Of a DNA stretch of 7,072 bases, positions 5,240 to 7,072 are shown piece after piece. This DNA is from Tannerella sp. Its GTDB lineage: Bacteria; Bacteroidota; Bacteroidia; Bacteroidales; Tannerellaceae. Each line of letters opens with the position of its first letter. Position 1 is the first letter of the stretch. The stretch lies in contig JAITNE010000015.1 in assembly GCA_031290635.1 (NCBI GenBank), forward strand, positions 1 to 7,072, written 5' to 3'. Position numbers and translations under genes: made by a program. Below the pieces are notes generated by a model, which saw only the letters and a list, made by a program, of their open reading frames with translations, was not told the DNA's origin and searched no databases.

Positions 5240-7072
5240 TTAATTAGTCAGGTCTTCTTCTACTACGAGATTATCTATGATGAAGTTCTGACGGTCGGAA
5301 GTATTCTTGCCCATGTAGAACTCGAGCAACTCCTTAATATAGTCTTCCTTCTTTAGCTTGACGGGATCGAGGCGGATATCCTTGCCGATGAAGTGTTGAA
5401 ACTCGTCCGGCGAAATCTCTCCCAATCCTTTGAAGCGGGTAATTTCGGGATTCTTTCCTACCTCTTTGATAGCCGTATGTTTCTCTTCCTCGCTGTAGCA
5501 GTAGAATGTTTTCTGCTTGTTGCGGACGCGAAACAGCGGCGTTTGCAGGATATAGACGTGATTCTTCTTTATCAGATCCGGAAAGAATTGCAGGAAGAAC
5601 GTAATAAGCAGCAGACGGATGTGCATACCGTCAACATCGGCGTCGGTAGCGATTATCACCTTGTTGTAACGCAGTCCTTCGAGTCCGTCCTCAATGTTGA
5701 GGGCAGCTTGCAGGAGGTTGAACTCTTCATTCTCATAAACTATCCTCTTGGTAAGTCCGAAACTGTTGAGCGGCTTTCCCCGCAGGCTGAAGACGGCTTG
5801 CAGGTTGGGGTCGCGGCTTTTGGTGATAGAGCCGCTTGCCGAATCGCCCTCAGTAATAAAGATGCACGACAGTTCCTTGTCATTGTTTTTGAAGTCGTTC
5901 AGATGAGTACGGCAGTCGCGCAGTTTGCGGTTGTTGATGCTCGACTTCTTGGCGCGTTCGCGGGCAAGTTTGGTTACTCCGGCGATAGCTTTACGCTCTT
6001 TCTCGGAGTCGAGAATCTTCTTTAGCAGCACGTCAGCCGTTTCGGGGTTCTTGTGGAGATAGTTGTCGAGTTCCTTTTTGATAAAGTCGCTGATGAATTT
6101 AGTTATGGTCAGACCGCCGCTTGGGGTCATGTCCTTAGATCCTAACTTTGTTTTAGTCTGACTTTCGAAGACCGGCTCTTCAACCTTAATACTGATAGCG
6201 GCAATAATGCCGGCGCGGATGTCGGAATACTCAAAACTCTTATTGAAAAATTCCTTGACCGTCCGGCTCAGCGATTCGCGGAAAGCAGTCAGGTGAGTGC
6301 CTCCCTGAGTGGTGTGCTGACCGTTTACAAATGAATAATATTCTTCGCCATACTGATTACAGTGGGTTATGACGACTTCAATGTCTTCGCCTTTGAGGTG
6401 AATGATTGGGTAGAGCAGTTCGGTGGTGAGATTTTCGTTGACTAAATCGGCAAGTCCGTTCTCGGAATATAGTTTCTTGCCGTTGTATTCTATCGTAAGA
6501 CCGCTGTTCAGATAGACGTAGTTCTTCAGCAGGTTTTCGACAAACTCATCCTTGTAATTATAGTTCTCGAACAGCTCCGTATCCGGCACGAAGGAAACGT
6601 ATGTGCCGTTGCGCTCCCGGCTGGGAAGTATCTGGCTCTCGACGGTGATGTTTCCCTTCTGAAACTCTACCCGCTTGACTTCTTTTTCTCTGTAGCTTTC
6701 TATGACGAACTCGCTGCTGAGGGCGTTGACGGCTTTTATTCCTACGCCATTAAGTCCTACGGATTTCTTAAACGCCTTGCTGTCGTACTTTGCGCCGGTG
6801 TTCATCTTGCTTGAAACGTCGAGCACCTTGTTGAGCGGCACTCCTCGACCGTAATCGCGTACGCTGACTACGCCGTCAATGATATTCACCTTGATAGTCT
6901 TGCCTGCGCCCATCATATATTCGTCCACCGAATTATCCAATACTTCCTTCAGCAGGACATAGATACCATCGTCGGCAAAAGCGCCGTCGCCGAGCTTGCC
7001 GATGTACATTCCCGGCCGCCGTCTGATATGCTCATTCCAAACGAGAGTGATTACATTCTCATCTTCATAGTT
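5240..7072 (-). CDS. parE: DNA topoisomerase IV subunit B (5' partial)
   Basis: ParE is the ATPase subunit of topoisomerase IV, which with ParC unlinks daughter chromosomes and relaxes supercoils. The frame continues upstream of the ATG at 7009 to the window edge: 21 more codons include [15 protein letters not shown], the conserved N-terminus, so only a few residues are missing from the 610 seen. The GHKL ATPase domain shows EVLDNSVDE (Glu43 general base, Asn47 for magnesium), DYGRGVP (Asp73, adenine contact) and [14 protein letters not shown]. The transducer carries QTKTKLG (305-311), whose lysine reaches the ATP phosphate. The TOPRIM domain has [10 protein letters not shown] (Glu408), SLRGKPLN and [11 protein letters not shown] (Asp477, 479, 481), then RFKGLGEI and the end [12 protein letters not shown]. 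The text [12 protein letters not shown] plus [15 protein letters not shown] fits Bacteroidota ParE rather than GyrB. It is the first visible gene of the coaD-protease operon. Confidence 0.95.
   Translation of the reverse strand, partial: NYEDENVITLVWNEHIRRRPGMYIGKLGDGAFADDGIYVLLKEVLDNSVDEYMMGAGKTIKVNIIDGVVSVRDYGRGVPLNKVLDVSSKMNTGAKYDSKAFKKSVGLNGVGIKAVNALSSEFVIESYREKEVKRVEFQKGNITVESQILPSRERNGTYVSFVPDTELFENYNYKDEFVENLLKNYVYLNSGLTIEYNGKKLYSENGLADLVNENLTTELLYPIIHLKGEDIEVVITHCNQYGEEYYSFVNGQHTTQGGTHLTAFRESLSRTVKEFFNKSFEYSDIRAGIIAAISIKVEEPVFESQTKTKLGSKDMTPSGGLTITKFISDFIKKELDNYLHKNPETADVLLKKILDSEKERKAIAGVTKLARERAKKSSINNRKLRDCRTHLNDFKNNDKELSCIFITEGDSASGSITKSRDPNLQAVFSLRGKPLNSFGLTKRIVYENEEFNLLQAALNIEDGLEGLRYNKVIIATDADVDGMHIRLLLITFFLQFFPDLIKKNHVYILQTPLFRVRNKQKTFYCYSEEEKHTAIKEVGKNPEITRFKGLGEISPDEFQHFIGKDIRLDPVKLKKEDYIKELLEFYMGKNTSDRQNFIIDNLVVEEDLTN

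Noticed and set aside
5393..6025. Plus-strand frame of 210 residues opposite parE
   Set aside because: It is antisense to the conserved TOPRIM region and has no domain or promoter; it is a shadow of the real gene.

Overview
The window looks like a chromosome segment from a Bacteroidota bacterium, most likely Bacteroidales. The evidence is the tight gene order topoisomerase IV subunit B - phosphopantetheine adenylyltransferase - S41 protease, an ECF sigma factor beside small membrane proteins, a plug-domain envelope protein, and the lack of clear Shine-Dalgarno sequences. Genus cannot be set from the sequence alone.

Layout. Bases 1-591 (+) hold the C-terminal end of a large protein with a TonB-receptor-plug-like domain. 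It converges on a two-gene minus-strand unit: an ECF sigma factor (1025-1588) and an 11-base-overlapping small two-helix membrane protein (670-1035), which is a candidate anti-sigma or sensor partner. A three-helix membrane protein resembling DUF6249 (1711-2112, +) is divergent to the sigma gene. The intergenic gap and the start of the sigma gene carry an imperfect inverted repeat. It reads as two back-to-back ECF-type promoters with the same elements (TGTAAC and GCGTCAA, 15-16 bases apart). I infer a small autoregulated envelope-stress circuit in which the sigma factor drives both its own operon and the divergent membrane gene.

A strong intrinsic terminator (2138-2177) ends the DUF6249-like gene. 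After it comes about 950 bases without a gene, between convergent transcription units. This stretch holds, in order: a 42-bp tandem array with palindromic cores arranged as an 84-bp dimer (2209-2396); a dispersed-type repeat whose spurious translation contains RHEAIS (2431-2483); a 46/49-bp tandem array with nested ATTCGTG repeats (2486-2664); and an AT-rich stretch with a 15-bp perfect hairpin, several TGTTGATAA/TGTTGAAAA words and an A/T-only hairpin.

The right half is a minus-strand operon: parE (runs off the right edge), coaD (3-base gap) and a CtpA-type protease (31-base gap). They serve chromosome decatenation, coenzyme A synthesis and envelope proteolysis. Nothing here is a clear new defence or mobile system. 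The most notable signals are the mirrored sigma promoters and the layered repeat region.
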